This document shows, one piece after another, positions 5,757 through 8,060 of a DNA stretch of 8,060 nt. The translations under genes and the position numbers were made by a program. Under the pieces are notes generated by a model. It saw nothing but the letters and a program-made list of their open reading frames with translations, was not told the origin of the DNA and ran no database searches. The stretch's first letter is position 1; each line of letters begins with the position of its first letter. Source of the stretch: Pseudobdellovibrionaceae bacterium (GTDB lineage Bacteria; Bdellovibrionota; Bdellovibrionia; Bdellovibrionales; JAMPXM01); contig CAJYIL010000371.1 of the NCBI GenBank assembly GCA_913774795.1, forward strand, positions 1 to 8,060, in the 5' to 3' direction.

Positions 5757-5763
5757 TCTGGAT

Positions 5764-8060
5764 ATGGAAAGCACACTGTTCAACAAACCGCTCCCCGTTC
5801 TGGCTCTCAGAAATCTCGTTCTTTTCCCGGGAACGACTGTTCCGATTCGCGTCGGTCGTGCGCAAAGCATGGCGGCCATTCGTGCACTGAAAAGTGAGTC
5901 AGGTGATGGTGCTCAGAATCAAACTCTGATCGCTGTCTTACAAAAACCTTTAGATCAAAAAGAGCACATCTCCCCTGATGAGCTGCACAATATCGGCGTC
6001 CTTGTTCAAGTCGAGCGAGTGCGCGGCAATGAAAAAGATGGTTATCAACTCGTCGTGCGCGGTCTCGAAAGAGTGCGTGTGCGTCAGGCATTCGAAGCCA
6101 ACGGTGCGTTGAAGGCGATCGCCGAGCCTCTGTTTGAGAAGACAGATGCCGACGCGGCGACGTTGAAGGCACTTTTGGATTCGGTGAAGACGATCTCGAA
6201 GCAGATCCTCGAGTTCTTGCCGTCGGGCACTGATCAAATGGTCACGCTCGTCGAAGGCATCTCCGATCTCGACTTCTTGGTGAATGTCGTTGCGGCTAAC
6301 ATCGAAATCACAACTGAACAGAAACAAGAGTTGCTTGAGCTTGAAGACATCAAAGCGCGTGCTTTGAAGCTTCTCGATTTGATGGGGCATGTCCGCGATG
6401 AACTGAAAGTTCGCACCGAGATTCGCGACAAGATGACATCGAAGTTGGGTAAGAACCAACGCGAAGCGATTTTGCGTGAGCAAATGAAGGCGATTCAAGA
6501 GGAACTCGCCGATGGCTCCGAAGATGGCCCGGCGAAAACCGACGACTATCGCAAGAAGATCGATGAGTCTGCGATGCCCGAAGCGGTTCGCAAAGTCGCT
6601 AACGATGAGTTGCGCCGGCTTGAATCTCTCGGTCAACAATCGCCGGAGACTCACGTCATCCGCAATTATCTCGATCTCTTGATCGCGATGCCGTGGAAAA
6701 CCGACGCTGAAGAGCCGATTGATCTGAAAAAAGCGCGTGAGGTGCTCGACACCGATCACTACGGTCTCGATAAGATTAAAAAGCGTTTGATCGAACACCT
6801 AGCGACCATGAAGCTTAAAGAAGGCGGCAGGGGCTTGATCCTTCTCTTCACGGGCCCTCCGGGAGTCGGCAAAACGTCGCTCGGTCAATCGATCGCGAAA
6901 TCGTTGGGTCGCAAATTCGTACGCGTCTCTTTAGGCGGCGTGCGCGATGACGCCGAGGTGCGCGGTCACCGCCGAACATACGTGGGTGCGATGCCCGGAC
7001 GAATCATCCAAGGCATCAAACGCGCTGGTTCGATGAATCCGGTCTTCTTGCTCGACGAGATCGATAAACTCGGTCGCGGCTTTCAAGGCGATCCGGCCGC
7101 GGCCCTTCTCGAAGTGCTCGATCCAGAACAAAACGGAACATTTATGGATCACTACATGGATGTGCCGTATGATCTTTCGAAAGTTTTGTTCATCGCGACG
7201 GCGAATAGCCTAGAGACGATTCCGGGTCCGCTCTTGGACCGCATGGAAGTGATCGAGCTCAGTGGCTACACGTCGGCCGAGAAGCTGCACATCGCCCAAA
7301 ACCATCTTCTCCCGAAACAAAAAGAAGAACATGGTTTGAAAGACGATCAGCTCATGATCGAAACAGACGCGATGAAACACGTGATCGCGCACTACACGCG
7401 CGAAGCCGGTGTTCGTGATCTTCAAAGAAAGATCGCGGGCGTCGCTCGTGCAGCGACGACGAAAGTCGTCGAAGGTGCCGAGCGTGTGAATATCGACATC
7501 GCAGCGGTCGAAGAAGCTTTGGGGCCTTCGAGATTCGATCACGAAGTGACCGAGAAGCAGTCGCCTCCGGGCGTCGTGACCGGGCTTGCGTGGACGCCGG
7601 TGGGAGGAGAAATTCTCTTCATCGAGTCGGCGCTCATGCCAGGCAATGGCAAGCTCACGCTCACGGGTCAGCTCGGTGATGTGATGAAAGAGTCGGCGCA
7701 GATCGCGCTCAGCCTCATTCGTTCACGTCTTCCTCAAGTTTCGGCGTCGCTGGCGTTCGACAAAAAGGATTTGCACATCCACGTTCCCGCGGGTGCAATT
7801 CCGAAAGATGGACCCTCGGCAGGGATCGCGATGCTGACATGCATGGCATCTCTATTCACAGGACGCGCGATCGATCCGAAGCTTGCGATGACCGGCGAAG
7901 TGACTCTCCGTGGTGCGGTGACTCCGGTCGGCGGTATCAAAGAGAAGATCATGGCCGCTCACCGCGCCGGTGTGACGAAGGTGATTCTCGCTCGCAAAAA
8001 CGAGCGCGATCTCCGCGATGTGCCGGATGAAGTGTGCTTTTGGCATGCGGTCATTACTAC
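5764..8060 (+). CDS. lon: ATP-dependent Lon protease, 3' end outside the window
   Basis: 765 codons are visible of an expected 785-820. Lon is a cytoplasmic homohexameric AAA+ serine protease that degrades misfolded and regulatory proteins. The N-terminal substrate-binding domain starts with 'LPVLALRNLVLFPG' (10-23), followed by a helical region to about 310. The AAA+ module shows Walker A GPPGVGKT (364-371), pore segment 'YVGAMPGR', Walker B LLDEID (D431, E432), sensor-1 N481, arginine finger R493 and sensor-2 R551 ('REAGVRDL'). The protease domain has the Ser-Lys dyad: S685 in PKDGPSAG and K728 in GGIKEK, matching E. coli S679 and K722. The frame is unbroken. The ATG at 5764 is the only credible start because no ATG, GTG or TTG follows before conserved sequence. 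There is no SD in front of it, and a heat-shock-type promoter ends seven bases upstream, so the mRNA may be leaderless. The gene is divergent from the Cys-rich gene. The end is cut by the window only. Confidence 0.97.
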   Translation, partial: MESTLFNKPLPVLALRNLVLFPGTTVPIRVGRAQSMAAIRALKSESGDGAQNQTLIAVLQKPLDQKEHISPDELHNIGVLVQVERVRGNEKDGYQLVVRGLERVRVRQAFEANGALKAIAEPLFEKTDADAATLKALLDSVKTISKQILEFLPSGTDQMVTLVEGISDLDFLVNVVAANIEITTEQKQELLELEDIKARALKLLDLMGHVRDELKVRTEIRDKMTSKLGKNQREAILREQMKAIQEELADGSEDGPAKTDDYRKKIDESAMPEAVRKVANDELRRLESLGQQSPETHVIRNYLDLLIAMPWKTDAEEPIDLKKAREVLDTDHYGLDKIKKRLIEHLATMKLKEGGRGLILLFTGPPGVGKTSLGQSIAKSLGRKFVRVSLGGVRDDAEVRGHRRTYVGAMPGRIIQGIKRAGSMNPVFLLDEIDKLGRGFQGDPAAALLEVLDPEQNGTFMDHYMDVPYDLSKVLFIATANSLETIPGPLLDRMEVIELSGYTSAEKLHIAQNHLLPKQKEEHGLKDDQLMIETDAMKHVIAHYTREAGVRDLQRKIAGVARAATTKVVEGAERVNIDIAAVEEALGPSRFDHEVTEKQSPPGVVTGLAWTPVGGEILFIESALMPGNGKLTLTGQLGDVMKESAQIALSLIRSRLPQVSASLAFDKKDLHIHVPAGAIPKDGPSAGIAMLTCMASLFTGRAIDPKLAMTGEVTLRGAVTPVGGIKEKIMAAHRAGVTKVILARKNERDLRDVPDEVCFWHAVIT

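Noticed and set aside
5950..6798. 282-residue minus-strand ORF inside lon
   Set aside because: It is a shadow of the lon coding frame, which is fully conserved across this span. Long antisense ORFs are common in this codon usage.

Overview
The window reads as a dense stretch of a Gram-negative bacterial chromosome of moderately high GC. It carries eight protein-coding genes and no RNA genes, insertion sequences or CRISPR arrays that I can see. Three of the proteins are Cys-containing exported proteins. They include a papain-like protein and a Cys-rich 'GQIQCNPMLYG'-type protein of a style I associate with Bdellovibrio and its relatives (Bdellovibrionota). That taxonomic guess is inference from protein style, not from a marker gene. 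Several starts are non-ATG (TTG or GTG), chosen from clear Shine-Dalgarno (SD) sequences.

Layout. (1) Positions 1-2163, minus strand: rlmE (23S rRNA 2'-O-methyltransferase), then a YihY/BrkB-type inner-membrane protein, then a DUF488-type protein that runs off the left edge. The last two overlap by 4 bases (TTGA) and look translationally coupled. (2) Positions 2230-3494, plus strand: two exported proteins overlapping by ATGA. The first has the papain-like fold pattern but appears to have lost the nucleophile Cys and the oxyanion Gln; the second is a small six-Cys protein. (3) Positions 3481-4029, minus strand: a 2H phosphoesterase-like (2'-5' RNA ligase/LigT-type) protein that meets the previous gene tail to tail with a 14-base overlap and has its own extended -10 promoter candidate. 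(4) Positions 4141-5562, minus strand: a 473-residue exported Cys-rich protein of unknown role. (5) Positions 5764-8060, plus strand: lon, the ATP-dependent protease. It runs off the right edge about 20 or more codons short of the usual length, with all visible catalytic residues present.

The intergenic region between the Cys-rich gene and lon (5563-5763) is the most informative non-coding stretch. It has two perfect palindromes on the side of the exported-protein gene. On the lon side it has a hairpin-like inverted repeat touching a very good heat-shock (sigma-32/RpoH-type) promoter match, placed so close to the lon ATG that the transcript would be leaderless or nearly so.

Functionally, rlmE and lon are housekeeping, stress-related genes (both are heat-shock genes in E. 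coli). The rest is envelope or secreted accessory content. I do not see a coherent multi-gene defence or biosynthetic system. The most unusual items are the papain-fold pseudoenzyme coupled to a small disulphide-type protein, and the leaderless heat-shock arrangement of lon.
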